Both the position numbers and the translations under genes were made by a program. A stretch of 64,000 bases of DNA, from assembly GCA_902470065.1 (NCBI GenBank), contig CABRFA010000002.1, positions 1 to 64,000 of the forward strand, written 5' to 3'. Every line of letters starts with the position of its first letter. The stretch's first letter is position 1. Below the pieces are notes generated by a model. That model saw nothing but the letters and a program-made list of their open reading frames with translations. It had not been told where the DNA came from and searched no databases. Source of the DNA: an uncultured Collinsella sp. Lineage in GTDB: Bacteria > Actinomycetota > Coriobacteriia > Coriobacteriales > Coriobacteriaceae. This document shows positions 16,374 to 24,767 of this stretch, piece after piece.

Positions 16374-18677
16374 TCACGGTCGCTGGCATCGCATCGCAAA
16401 GCCCTTTGCGGTCGGGCTGATGGTGATATCACCGTGTTCGATGGTGCATGCGAACGCACCGCCCGCTTCCTGAACGGCATCGATGCAGGCATCCGACGGA
16501 TGACCGTATCGATTCCCCTTGCCGGCGCTCGCGAGGGAAAGCTCGGGTCTCAGGACATCCAGCAACTCACCATCGACTGAAACCTTGGAGCCGTGATGCC
16601 CAAGTTTAAGGACATCGATATCCCCCACCTCCTGCACGAATTCCCGTTCTTGGTCGAGCTCGGCATCACCAGTGAGGAGCATACGCAGGCTCTTGCCTTC
16701 CTGAACATAAGAGAGTAGCAGGACAAGCGAGTCCTCATTTCCCTCGCCATCTACGGACTCGAACGGCCACATCACGCGGGCACAAAATGAGCCGATGTCG
16801 ACCGTATCCCCACGGCGCACCTGCCGATACTCAACGCCAGGTCGATTCAATACCTCGGCAGGAGCATCCTCCAACGCATCCGCCGCCACGGCAATCGTTC
16901 CGACCGAAAACTGCTCGAGCACGGCAGGTAGACCACCCCAGTGATCCTCATCCCAATGCGTCACAAAGACGGCATCGATATGGTGCACGTTATTGCGAAC
17001 CAACGCCGCTACCACGCACTCATCGAGCCCGCAGTCGACGAGTGCTAATGCGTCGCCCTGGCGGATAAGAATCGCATCCGCCTGGCCCACATCGAGCACC
17101 GTCACCGAAGGCGGAGCGAATCGATCCCAGTAGACGTACGGAATCGCAGCCAAGAGCACCAGGCATGAAAGCCCCACCGCCATAGGACGTGCACGGGGAC
17201 GCGGCCACCAGACCAACAGAACCGCCAGCAAACACGGCACTAGGTAAATCCACATGCTATCGGGCGGCACACTCACAGATGCACCAGGCACGGCGGCAAA
17301 CAGCTGCTCGAAGAACAGTGCGCAACGGGCGGCAACCATGGGCACAACGAGCGCCCAAATCCGCAACGGTTCCACGAGCGAAAAGGGAACCAGCACGATC
17401 GACACAGCAAGCAGTACGCTCACCACCGGACCGATGACTGCATTTGCCAGCGGAGCAATGAGCGAGAACGTACCGAAGGCAGGAATGGTAATGGGAAGTG
17501 TCGCCAGTTGCGAGCACAGCGTGACGGAAAGTATGTTGGCAACGCCCGATGGCACACCCAGCTCACCCAAAGCGTAGGTCGCATAGGGGCAAAAGCACAG
17601 AATGGCTAAGACGCTGGCACACGAGAGCTGAAAGCCCATCTCGAACAGCACCGTCGGCCGCAGCAGCACAAAGATGGACATGGTTACGAAGAGTGCCGAT
17701 GCGCCGTGCCGGCGACGCCCCGCGCCGTTTACGACAAGCGTCGCGAACACCATGCAGCACGCGCGCACGGCCGAGGGAGACGCGCCCGTAAAGGCAGTGT
17801 AGCCCACAAGCGCCATCGCCAATATCGCCCGCTGAACACCACGTGAGCAGCGAGTCTTTTGCAATACACCCTCGATTACAAATCCCACGATAGCCAAATG
17901 ACTGCCGGAGACGGCTATAAGATGCGCCGTTCCCGTCACCGAAAACCAGTCGCCCGCCGGCTGGGCGCGCAGTTCGGCCGAACGACCGCAGACGACACCG
18001 GCTATGAGTGCACGCGCCGGGTCGGTCGCAGGCGCGATGGACGCAAGCAGCCCATTTCGCAGCCGAAGCAGCGGTCCCGGAGAGCCCTCATCGGCCGACA
18101 CAATCCGAACGACTTTAACCTTGCGCACCTCGCCTCGGAGCACGCGCGATCGTCCATACGCATCGTTCTCAAAACGTGAAACGCGACCGATAACACGCAC
18201 GTACGCCCCGACCTTGAGCTCGCGGTCGCACGATAGGCGAACCGTTGCCAAGTTCTTACCGTCCGCGCGTGCCTCGCAGGTATAGGAATACACGTCGTCG
18301 TTTATGGATGGATCGCCCTGCACGATAAACTCGAGGCTGCTTGCCGCTCGACCGTCGAGCGCCTTCGAGGCGCCTAGCGTGCCCACAGCCCACCACGCCG
18401 AGACGACCGCTCCCGCCACGAGACCGACGGACGCGGCATACAGCCACCGCTTCCAAGGGGCAAGCCGCGCACAAGATTGAGCCAGCACAACGAATACCGC
18501 CGCCGCAACGGGAATGGCCCATAGCAGCCCGACCGCCGGCGCCTGCTCCCTCAGCAGCGCATCAGCGGCCACGTTGAGCACCAAGGCGCAGCTCATGCAC
18601 ATGCCGGCACACAGGGCCATCGTCCTCGGCATCAGGGGCCGCGGAGGCATCACATGTTCGCGCTCGGTCGCACTCAT
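16374..18677 (-). CDS. comEC: ComEC/Rec2 DNA-uptake channel protein
   Basis: The inner-membrane channel through which single-stranded DNA enters during transformation. The 767 residues have an N-terminal membrane region, an OB-like soluble part (about 100-190), the competence domain with many helices (about 220-480, including ALIAGVVCGRSAEL and GTAHLIAVSGSHLAIVG), and a C-terminal metallo-beta-lactamase domain with THWDEDHWGG and LKLGHHGS. It appears intact. The ATG overlaps the comEA stop as ATGA. Confidence 0.95.
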   Translation of the reverse strand: MSATEREHVMPPRPLMPRTMALCAGMCMSCALVLNVAADALLREQAPAVGLLWAIPVAAAVFVVLAQSCARLAPWKRWLYAASVGLVAGAVVSAWWAVGTLGASKALDGRAASSLEFIVQGDPSINDDVYSYTCEARADGKNLATVRLSCDRELKVGAYVRVIGRVSRFENDAYGRSRVLRGEVRKVKVVRIVSADEGSPGPLLRLRNGLLASIAPATDPARALIAGVVCGRSAELRAQPAGDWFSVTGTAHLIAVSGSHLAIVGFVIEGVLQKTRCSRGVQRAILAMALVGYTAFTGASPSAVRACCMVFATLVVNGAGRRRHGASALFVTMSIFVLLRPTVLFEMGFQLSCASVLAILCFCPYATYALGELGVPSGVANILSVTLCSQLATLPITIPAFGTFSLIAPLANAVIGPVVSVLLAVSIVLVPFSLVEPLRIWALVVPMVAARCALFFEQLFAAVPGASVSVPPDSMWIYLVPCLLAVLLVWWPRPRARPMAVGLSCLVLLAAIPYVYWDRFAPPSVTVLDVGQADAILIRQGDALALVDCGLDECVVAALVRNNVHHIDAVFVTHWDEDHWGGLPAVLEQFSVGTIAVAADALEDAPAEVLNRPGVEYRQVRRGDTVDIGSFCARVMWPFESVDGEGNEDSLVLLLSYVQEGKSLRMLLTGDAELDQEREFVQEVGDIDVLKLGHHGSKVSVDGELLDVLRPELSLASAGKGNRYGHPSDACIDAVQEAGGAFACTIEHGDITISPTAKGFAMRCQRP

Positions 18678-19387
18678 ACGCAGATGCAATCTTTGATTTT
18701 GGCAAACTTCATCTCGCCGATTCCCGACACACGCATCAGATCGTCAACCGAGGCAAAAGCACCGTTCTTTGTCCGCTCATCGATAATCGACTGGGCCATG
18801 GAGGGGCCGATGCCCGAAAGCGTCTGTAGCTCTGCCGCGCTTGCCGTATTGATGTTTACTAAGCCCGTTGCACCACTCACGCCCGATGATGCGGAAGCCC
18901 CACCATCAACACCGGCTTCCGAAATGGACGCCTGCTGTTCCCCTACCGTTGGAACGTGGATTTTTTGTCCATCAATGACCTTAGATGCCCGATTGAGCCC
19001 CGTAACGTCTGCCTCGGGCGCCAGCCCGCCGGCGGCATCAATCGCCTGAGCCACCCGCGCGCCATCCTTGAGGCGATATACACCGGGCGACACAACGGCG
19101 CCATCAACATCGACATAAACCTCTGCCGCGGCAGACACCTTAGGCGAAGAGCCTTCGGATGTCTTTCCGCTCGAGGCATCGCCGGATCCCGGCTCCACCA
19201 ACGAGCCCGAACCGTCAGTGTGCTCAAACGACACGCCGCCGGCACCGCCGCCAAGGTTCGCCATCGCCAGTCCACTCGCCATCGCAATGACGACCAGTAT
19301 CGCCATCACCACTGCCTTATGACCGAGCAGCTTGTCCGCCAAGCGGTCCATCCGTTTGACCCGTTCGTGTTGTTCGCGCTGCGCCAT
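18674..19387 (-). CDS. comEA: ComEA DNA-binding competence protein
   Basis: A membrane-anchored DNA receptor of the competence machinery. Its 237 residues contain one membrane helix near 25-45 (VVMAILVVIAMASGLAMA), a Gly/Ser-rich linker, an SLBB domain (VYVDVDGAVVSPGVYRL), then a C-terminal helix-hairpin-helix pair (LVNINTASAAELQTLSGIG, FASVDDLMRVSGIGEMK). The ATG at 19387 follows GGGAGG. A tandem TTTGGTCAGCT-type box lies about 75-95 bases upstream and is shared with the yraN-comM-dprA operon. Confidence 0.95.
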   Translation of the reverse strand: MAQREQHERVKRMDRLADKLLGHKAVVMAILVVIAMASGLAMANLGGGAGGVSFEHTDGSGSLVEPGSGDASSGKTSEGSSPKVSAAAEVYVDVDGAVVSPGVYRLKDGARVAQAIDAAGGLAPEADVTGLNRASKVIDGQKIHVPTVGEQQASISEAGVDGGASASSGVSGATGLVNINTASAAELQTLSGIGPSMAQSIIDERTKNGAFASVDDLMRVSGIGEMKFAKIKDCICV

Positions 19388-19459
19388 AGCAAAACCTCCC
19401 AACAACATCGTGTCAGGAAAGGAGTTCCGCAACAGCCACGCCCCAAAACCGGTTTTCTC

Positions 19460-19481
19460 GGTCAAACCAAAAGCTGACCAA
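19460..19481 (-). promoter_or_regulatory. competence-associated direct repeat, comEA copy
   Basis: On the plus strand AAGCTGACCAA (19471-19481) is preceded by a degenerate copy GGTCAAACCAA (19460-19470), two 11-bp units in tandem. The same unit occurs twice without mismatch upstream of yraN-comM-dprA. The promoter-proximal edge of the array is 73 bases from the comEA start codon. The trans-acting factor is unknown. Confidence 0.6.
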
Positions 19482-19556
19482 AACCTTGCACAAATCTGTC
19501 CATTTATTCAGGCACGCGTCAGCAAATGAACACTTAGCCGCAAAATGCCCAGATAG

Positions 19557-19590
19557 CAAAAGACCGACGATGCAGGCGCATCGTCGGTCT
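19557..19590 (-). terminator. thiI terminator
   Basis: AGACCGACGATGC and GCATCGTCGGTCT form a perfect 13-bp stem on the minus strand, followed by TTTGC. It ends the mihF-gmk-rpoZ-thiI run. Confidence 0.85.
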
Positions 19591-19600
19591 ATGCACAAAT

Positions 19601-20845
19601 TTACTCGTGATCTTGGTAAATCTCACGCGGAGCAAGCTCCGAATGTTTGCGTTTTAAGGTCTTAGGGGCCTTATACGTGTTGCTCTCGAAGTCGATGTAC
19701 TCGGTCTGCTTGAGCAGGCGCTCGATCATCTCCTCATGATCGAACAACTCCCAGGCCTCGTGCACGGCATCGAGTTTGGCGTGCGTCTCGGGACGGCGCG
19801 GCATAAACAGCGTGCAGCAGTCGGGAGCGGCCTCAGTCGAGATATCGAACGTACCGATCTCCTCGGCACGCGCAATGATCTCCTGCTTGTCCGAACCGAT
19901 GAGAGGACGGAACACGGGGATCTTCACGGCCTCGTTGACGGCCATGATATTCTCAAGCGTTTGGGAGGCAACCTGTCCAAGCGATTCGCCCGTCACGATG
20001 GCCTTGGCGCCCTCGATGTGTGCAATGCGCTCGGCAACCGAATACATAATGCGGCGATACATGATCACGCGCAGGTTGCTGGGACAGGTGACCGAAATCT
20101 CACGCTGGCAGTCGCCAAACGGCACCACGTACAGGCGGCCGATCTGGACACCCGGCTCAAGCGCACGGATGATGTCCTGCACCAAATACTCGCTCGTATC
20201 GGGCGTCTGCGGACGACCAGAGAAATGTACCGGCACGCACACCGCGCCGCGACGCGCGAGCATCCAGGTCGCCACCGGAGAATCGATACCCGACGACAGC
20301 AGCGTCACGACCTTGCCGGCAGAACCCACCGGCAGACCGCCCACGCCGCGCTCGGAGCGCGCGTACACATAAACGCTACCCTGGACCACCAGTACGTGCA
20401 CCATCGCATCGGGGTCGTGCATCTGAACCTTTTTATCGGGGAAGGCCTCGCACAGCACCTCGCCCACCTGACGATTGATGTCAATCGAGGTGAGCTCATA
20501 GTCGGTATTGGAGCGCTTGGCGTGCACCTTAAACGAATCGAAGGAACCAAACTCGCGCAGCGCCTTCACGGCGGCGGCACAGTACTCCTGAGGGTCGCGA
20601 TTGGTGTGATACGCCAAAGACACACGAGCAACGCCGGGAACGGTGCGAATGACACGCGCCGCCTCGTCGGCCTGATGCTCGTTAAAGGTCACGAGGATAT
20701 AACCGGAAATTCGAGACACGGCATTCACGGAAAAGGCGGCCAAGGCCGCCTTGATGTTATCCATGAGGATATGCTCAAAATGTGCGCGGTTCTTACCCTT
20801 CAGTCCAACCTCGTGATAGTGGACCAGGCAGACGCGAGCCGCCAT
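19601..20845 (-). CDS. thiI: tRNA 4-thiouridine synthase ThiI
   Basis: Transfers sulfur to U8 of tRNA, and in some bacteria also to ThiS for thiamine. The 414 residues carry an N-terminal ferredoxin-like part, a THUMP domain (about 60-165) and a PP-loop ATPase with SSGIDSPVATWML. There is no C-terminal rhodanese domain, as in most Gram-positives, so sulfur would come from a dedicated IscS-like partner. It immediately follows the rpoZ stop. Confidence 0.93.
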   Translation of the reverse strand: MAARVCLVHYHEVGLKGKNRAHFEHILMDNIKAALAAFSVNAVSRISGYILVTFNEHQADEAARVIRTVPGVARVSLAYHTNRDPQEYCAAAVKALREFGSFDSFKVHAKRSNTDYELTSIDINRQVGEVLCEAFPDKKVQMHDPDAMVHVLVVQGSVYVYARSERGVGGLPVGSAGKVVTLLSSGIDSPVATWMLARRGAVCVPVHFSGRPQTPDTSEYLVQDIIRALEPGVQIGRLYVVPFGDCQREISVTCPSNLRVIMYRRIMYSVAERIAHIEGAKAIVTGESLGQVASQTLENIMAVNEAVKIPVFRPLIGSDKQEIIARAEEIGTFDISTEAAPDCCTLFMPRRPETHAKLDAVHEAWELFDHEEMIERLLKQTEYIDFESNTYKAPKTLKRKHSELAPREIYQDHE

Positions 20846-21127
20846 TTAGGCTTCAGCAACCTTGTGGCCGAGCGCCTTCTCGTAACGGGCCTCGTCGTAA
20901 GAGATGTCGCCGTCGACAATCTCGTCCATAGCCATCGAGATGGTGTCGGCACCGGAAAGCCCGATGGTGATGTCATCGACATCCTGGACGGCAAGCACGC
21001 GGTTGTGCTGGCCACGCAGCATGCTATTGATGTCGCAGGCGCGCTTGGAGGCAAGCGAAGCGAGCAGGAAGCGGTTGTGATCGGTCTTCTCCAGAAGATC
21101 GTCAATGCAAGGCTTTACAACGGACAC
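20846..21127 (-). CDS. rpoZ: RNA polymerase omega subunit
   Basis: A 93-residue omega subunit that helps assemble RNA polymerase. The family block RFLLASLASKRACDINSML is clear, followed by the conserved KALGHKVAEA-like end. The start is GTG, six bases after the gmk stop. The gmk-rpoZ pair is the standard arrangement. Confidence 0.94.
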   Translation of the reverse strand: MSVVKPCIDDLLEKTDHNRFLLASLASKRACDINSMLRGQHNRVLAVQDVDDITIGLSGADTISMAMDEIVDGDISYDEARYEKALGHKVAEA

Positions 21128-21132
21128 GGACC

Positions 21133-21702
21133 TCAGATCCTTTCATGCATATCGAGAACGCGAACGAGCTCATCGGTCGCGCGGTCGAGATCGTCATTTA
21201 CCACGACGTCGTCGTAGCGGTCGGCAAGGGCAAGCTCATCGGCGGCGTTTGCCATACGCAGCTCAATCGTCTCGGGCGTCTCGGTACCGCGACCGACTAG
21301 ACGCTCGCGGAGCACCTCAAGCGAAGGCGGCTTGATAAAGATCAGCACGGCCTCGGGGAAACGCTCCTTCACCTGCAGGGCGCCCTGGACATCGATCTCC
21401 AAAATAAGAGACGCGCCCGAGGCGAGCTTGGATGTGACCTCGCTCACCAATGTGCCGTAGCAGTTACCGTGGACCTCGGCCCACTCAACAAACTCACCGT
21501 TTGCCACGCGGCGGTCGAACTCCTCGCGCGTCAGAAAAAAGTAGTTGACGCCGTCGACTTCACCTTTGCGTGGTGCTCGCGTGGTAGCCGAAACCGTCAG
21601 GCCCAGGTTCGAACGGCGCTCGCGCACACGAGTGACGAGCGTACCCTTCCCTGCGCCTGACGGTCCAGAAATCACAAAGAGCTTGGAATCCTGAGCGCTC
21701 AC
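21133..21702 (-). CDS. gmk: guanylate kinase
   Basis: Phosphorylates GMP to GDP. The 189 residues show the P-loop SGPSGAGKGTL, the GMP-binding block VSATTRAPRKGEVDGVNYFF and the FVEWAEVHGNCYGT motif. The start is GTG directly abutting the mihF stop (TAAGTG), with no clear ribosome-binding site of its own, so it is probably translated by coupling to mihF. Confidence 0.96.
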   Translation of the reverse strand: MSAQDSKLFVISGPSGAGKGTLVTRVRERRSNLGLTVSATTRAPRKGEVDGVNYFFLTREEFDRRVANGEFVEWAEVHGNCYGTLVSEVTSKLASGASLILEIDVQGALQVKERFPEAVLIFIKPPSLEVLRERLVGRGTETPETIELRMANAADELALADRYDDVVVNDDLDRATDELVRVLDMHERI

Positions 21703-22011
21703 TTATTTGGTCAGCTGCTCGAGGAGCTGCTCGCGCTGACGGACGCCGAGGCCCTGGACGCGACGGGTAGCGGAGATACCGAGCTCCTCCATGATCTTGG
21801 CGGCCTTGGCCTTGCCATAACCAGGGAGAGACTCGATGAGGGTGGAAACCTTCATGCGGGAAGCGATGGGGTCATCGGAGTTGAGCACGGACTCGAGGGA
21901 CTTCTCGCCCTTCTTGATCTGCTCGCGAAGCTCAGCGCGGGCGTGACGTGCGGCAGCAGCCTTCTCAAGAGCCTGCTTGCGCTGCTCATCGGTAAGCTGA
22001 GGGAGTGCCAT
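21703..22011 (-). CDS. mihF: integration host factor, actinobacterial type (mIHF)
   Basis: A 102-residue DNA-bending nucleoid protein of the actinobacterial mIHF family, unrelated to proteobacterial IHF. MALPQLTDEQRKQALEKA starts the protein and ESLPGYGKAKAAKIMEELG forms the helix-two-turn-helix. It lies next to gmk, as in mycobacteria and Streptomyces, and is one of the clearest taxonomic markers here. SD GGAGG lies six bases before the ATG. Confidence 0.95.
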   Translation of the reverse strand: MALPQLTDEQRKQALEKAAAARHARAELREQIKKGEKSLESVLNSDDPIASRMKVSTLIESLPGYGKAKAAKIMEELGISATRRVQGLGVRQREQLLEQLTK

Positions 22012-22055
22012 TCGTACCTCCAAGTAGTTGGGTTATATCTGATTCAATAATTGGC

Positions 22056-22128
22056 ATTTTAGCACGTAGAACGTACAAAATGCCCAATCGCGGCTCCATA
22101 GGTTAGACGATACCCGCAAAAAGTGCAA
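22056..22128 (-). promoter_or_regulatory. promoter candidates for mihF-gmk-rpoZ-thiI
   Basis: TTGCAC (22123-22128) and TAACCT (22100-22105) are spaced 17 bases apart. Closer to the gene, TAAAAT (22056-22061) is preceded by TGC, an extended -10, and would give a leader of about 40 bases. Either or both may serve the operon. Confidence 0.55.
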
Positions 22129-22147
22129 TATACTGCGCCCAAAGTTA

Positions 22148-22205
22148 AGCCCCTGACCTGCGATTCCACACAAAGGATGGGAAAGTTTACGCAGGCACAG
22201 GGGCT
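22148..22205 (-). terminator. long hairpin after the pyr operon
   Basis: AGCCCCTG..CCTGCG pairs with CGCAGG..CAGGGGCT around a loop of about 27 bases, some 45 bases after the pyrF stop. The minus-strand T-tract is poor (TTAACTTT). On the plus strand ATTTTG follows. It probably insulates the pyr operon from mihF. The large loop is unusual for a terminator. Confidence 0.6.
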
Positions 22206-22250
22206 ATTTTGTGCTAATGAAACCCAAAAGTGGTGACTTAGGGGAATCTT

Positions 22251-22967
22251 TTACGCGACGTTTTCGACCAGCTCGGCGACGATGGCGTCAAAGGCGGCAA
22301 CCGGATCGTCGGCACCGGTGATGGGACGGCCCACCACAATGTGGCTTGCGCCACGCTCGATAGCCTGGGAAGGCGTCGCCACGCGGGACTGGTCACCTAA
22401 GGCGGCACCCACCGGACGCACACCCGGAGTCACGATCAGGGCATCAGGGCCCAGCAGCTCACGCATGTCGTGAGCCTCCATCGGCGAGCACACGATGCCA
22501 TCGATGCCGTTGGCCTGAGCGAGCTTTGCCAGGCGGGCGGCCTCCTCGGCCACGGGCGACTCGACGCCGATCTCGCTCAAGGCATCCTGATTCATGCTCG
22601 TGAGCACGGTGATGGCGACGAGCTTGGCGCGGTCCTCGCGCGCCTCCTCGGCACCCTCGCGGCAGGCAGCGAGCATGGCGCCCGAACCCAAGCCGTGAAC
22701 CGAGAGCAGGTCGGCACCGGCAAGCGAGGCCGAACGGGCGGCACCGCGAACCTGATGCGGAATATCATGGAACTTAAGGTCAAGGAAGACCTTAAAGCCC
22801 AGGTCCTTAAAGGTCTTGACGATCTCGGGGCCCTCAGCGTAATAGAGCGTCATGCCAACCTTGAGCCAGGCGGCATGGCCCGAAAGCTCGTGGGCGAGCT
22901 CGAGCGAACGTTCACGATCGCAGTCGAGGGCGACGATTACGCGGTCGCGGGCATCGGTCTCTAGCAT
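22251..22967 (-). CDS. pyrF: orotidine 5'-phosphate decarboxylase
   Basis: Last step of UMP synthesis, OMP to UMP. The 238-residue TIM barrel starts RVIVALDCD and has the catalytic DLKFHDIPHQV motif and the phosphate-binding GVRPVG and GRPITGADDP segments. It overlaps the end of pyrD by seven bases and is the last gene of the pyr operon. Confidence 0.96.
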   Translation of the reverse strand: MLETDARDRVIVALDCDRERSLELAHELSGHAAWLKVGMTLYYAEGPEIVKTFKDLGFKVFLDLKFHDIPHQVRGAARSASLAGADLLSVHGLGSGAMLAACREGAEEAREDRAKLVAITVLTSMNQDALSEIGVESPVAEEAARLAKLAQANGIDGIVCSPMEAHDMRELLGPDALIVTPGVRPVGAALGDQSRVATPSQAIERGASHIVVGRPITGADDPVAAFDAIVAELVENVA

Positions 22968-23884
22968 TCGAAAGCACCTACCAGCTCGTTGATGTCCTTT
23001 ACGCCCTGGGACTCGGCCCAGGCCTCGAGCTCATGCGCGATCTTGAGCGAAGCGCACGGATCGACGAAGTTGGCCATGCCGACCGACACGCAGGTGGCAC
23101 CGGCCAGGATAAACTCAGCCGCATCCTCACCGGTCATGACACCGCCGACACCGTTGATGGGGATATCGACGGCCTGGGCAACCTCCCAGACCATGCGCAC
23201 GGCGATGTGGTGGCACAGCGGGCCCGAAAGGCCGCCCTTGGGCTTGGCCACGCGGGACTTGCGGGTATGGACGTCGATGGCCATGCCCTGAATGGAGTTG
23301 ATGACCGAAAGGCCGTCGGCGCCGGCAGCCTCGAGGGCCTTGGCGATCTCGGCGACGTTGACCGGCGCCATCTTCACGAACAGCGGCTTATCGGTCACCT
23401 TGCGGCAGGCAGCCATAACGGAAGAGGCGCCCTCGGGCGTGGAGCCCATGGCGGCACCGCCGGCGGCGATATTGGGGCAGCTCACGTTGATCTCGTAGCC
23501 GGCAGCCCAGGGGCACAGCTCGACATACATCTCGAGTGCGCGGACAAACTCGTCAACGGAGTGGCCGGCAACCTGACAGATGACCTGGCAGCCGTCCTTG
23601 GAGAGCTGCTCGAGCCACGGACCGGACTCGCGAGCAAAGGCGGCCACGCCGGGGTTCTGAAGGCCCACGGAGTTGATCATACCGCCGGGGATCTCGGCCA
23701 TGCGGGGCGCGGGGTTACCGGGCCAGGGCTCGGCTGCGCAACCCTTGGTGGTGATGGCGCCCAGTTGGGAAACATCAAAGAAGTTCTGGAACTGCCAGCC
23801 GTAGCCAAAGGTACCGGCTGCGGTGTTGATGGGGTTTTGCATCTTGACGCCGCCGAAATCGACGGCCATGTTCACGGTACCCAC
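22961..23884 (-). CDS. pyrD: dihydroorotate dehydrogenase, catalytic subunit (class 1B)
   Basis: Oxidises dihydroorotate to orotate. It is paired with PyrK, so NAD is the likely acceptor. The 307 residues contain FMN-binding AAGTFGYG and TTKGC, and the active-site Cys block EINVSCPNIAAGG (Cys, as in class 1). I place the start at GTG 23884, which overlaps the pyrK stop as TAGTG and has GGTGG seven bases upstream. GTG 23875 or ATG 23869 are alternatives that would shorten the protein by 3 or 5 residues. Confidence 0.93.
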   Translation of the reverse strand: MGTVNMAVDFGGVKMQNPINTAAGTFGYGWQFQNFFDVSQLGAITTKGCAAEPWPGNPAPRMAEIPGGMINSVGLQNPGVAAFARESGPWLEQLSKDGCQVICQVAGHSVDEFVRALEMYVELCPWAAGYEINVSCPNIAAGGAAMGSTPEGASSVMAACRKVTDKPLFVKMAPVNVAEIAKALEAAGADGLSVINSIQGMAIDVHTRKSRVAKPKGGLSGPLCHHIAVRMVWEVAQAVDIPINGVGGVMTGEDAAEFILAGATCVSVGMANFVDPCASLKIAHELEAWAESQGVKDINELVGAFEC

Positions 23885-24675
23885 TAGAAGACCACCACCT
23901 TGGAAGCATCGAACACGGGGCCGCACATGCAAGCGCCCTTCATACCGTCGACCGTCTCGACATTGCAGGTGTTGCAGGCGCCAAAGCCACAGCTCATCAT
24001 GCGCTCAAGCGACACCTCGCAGTACGCACCGGCCTCGGCGGCAGCGGCGGCGACTTTCTTCATCATGACAGCGGGGCCGCAGCTGGCGACGTAGTCGTAG
24101 CCGCCCTCGCCGAGCAGCTCGGCGGCAGGATCGGTGCAAAAACCGTGCGTGCCGAGCGAGCCGTCGTCGGTGCAAACGTTGACCGTGGCGCCCAGCGCGC
24201 GGAACTCATCGACACCCACGGCCTTGGAAGCGGTGCCAAAGCCCAGGCACACGTCAACATCCACGCCCTGCTCGGCAAGCATACCGGCAAGACACAGCAC
24301 AGGCGGAACGCCGATGCCACCGGCGACGAGCAGGGCCTTCCTGGTGCCCTCGGGTACCATCCAGCCACGGCCACCGGGGCCCAGCAGGTTAGAGGTGGAG
24401 TCAGGGCCCATCTGGGACAAACGACGGGTATCGTCGCCCACGACGGCGTACCACAGCTCGACGGTGCCGGCCTCGGCGTCGGCGCGGTAGTAGCTCAGGG
24501 GCACGCGAAGCAACGAGGACGCATCGCCGGGTACGGCGATGTTCACAAACTGACCGGGCTTGAGCGCACTTGCAAGCTTGGGGGCCGAGATGACGAGCGA
24601 GAAGATGCCGTCGGCGATCTCCTGGTTCGAGACGACCTCGAAGTCGTGCATGCGTGCAGTGGAAGGTGTGGGCAT
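23884..24675 (-). CDS. pyrK: dihydroorotate dehydrogenase electron-transfer subunit
   Basis: The FAD and iron-sulfur subunit that passes electrons from PyrD to NAD. The 263 residues have a ferredoxin-reductase-like FAD domain (LLRVPLSYYR), an NAD-binding GGIGVPPVL loop and the C-terminal 2Fe-2S site CGFGACNTC followed by a fourth Cys 12 residues later. GGAGCG precedes the ATG. A hairpin lies between pyrC and this gene. Confidence 0.94.
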   Translation of the reverse strand: MPTPSTARMHDFEVVSNQEIADGIFSLVISAPKLASALKPGQFVNIAVPGDASSLLRVPLSYYRADAEAGTVELWYAVVGDDTRRLSQMGPDSTSNLLGPGGRGWMVPEGTRKALLVAGGIGVPPVLCLAGMLAEQGVDVDVCLGFGTASKAVGVDEFRALGATVNVCTDDGSLGTHGFCTDPAAELLGEGGYDYVASCGPAVMMKKVAAAAAEAGAYCEVSLERMMSCGFGACNTCNVETVDGMKGACMCGPVFDASKVVVF

Positions 24676-24718
24676 AGACGCTCCAATCCCCCATGCGGTT
24701 GCATGGTCAAAACGAACA

Positions 24719-24747
24719 GAAAGCGCGGCACCGCAAGGGCGCCGCGC
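24719..24747 (-). terminator. hairpin between pyrC and pyrK
   Basis: On the minus strand GCGCGGCGCC and GGTGCCGCGC form a 10-bp stem around CTTGC, followed by TTTCTGTTCGTTTTG. The T-tract is interrupted, so it may be a partial terminator or an mRNA-stabilising hairpin that sets the pyrBC to pyrKDF ratio. Confidence 0.55.
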
Positions 24748-24767
24748 ACAAAAGCGATAAGGCTATG

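Noticed and set aside
21703..21725. TTTGGTCAGCTG resembling the competence box
   Set aside because: It encodes the last residues of mIHF, is not tandem, and is not upstream of a separate transcription unit.
22148..22205. Possible third relative of the palindromic element (TGCGATTCCACAC resembles the core's TGCGAGTTCCGCAC)
   Set aside because: The similarity is limited to about a dozen bases. The CTGCTCTACAG part, the ATTAA stem-loop and the perfect arms are missing.
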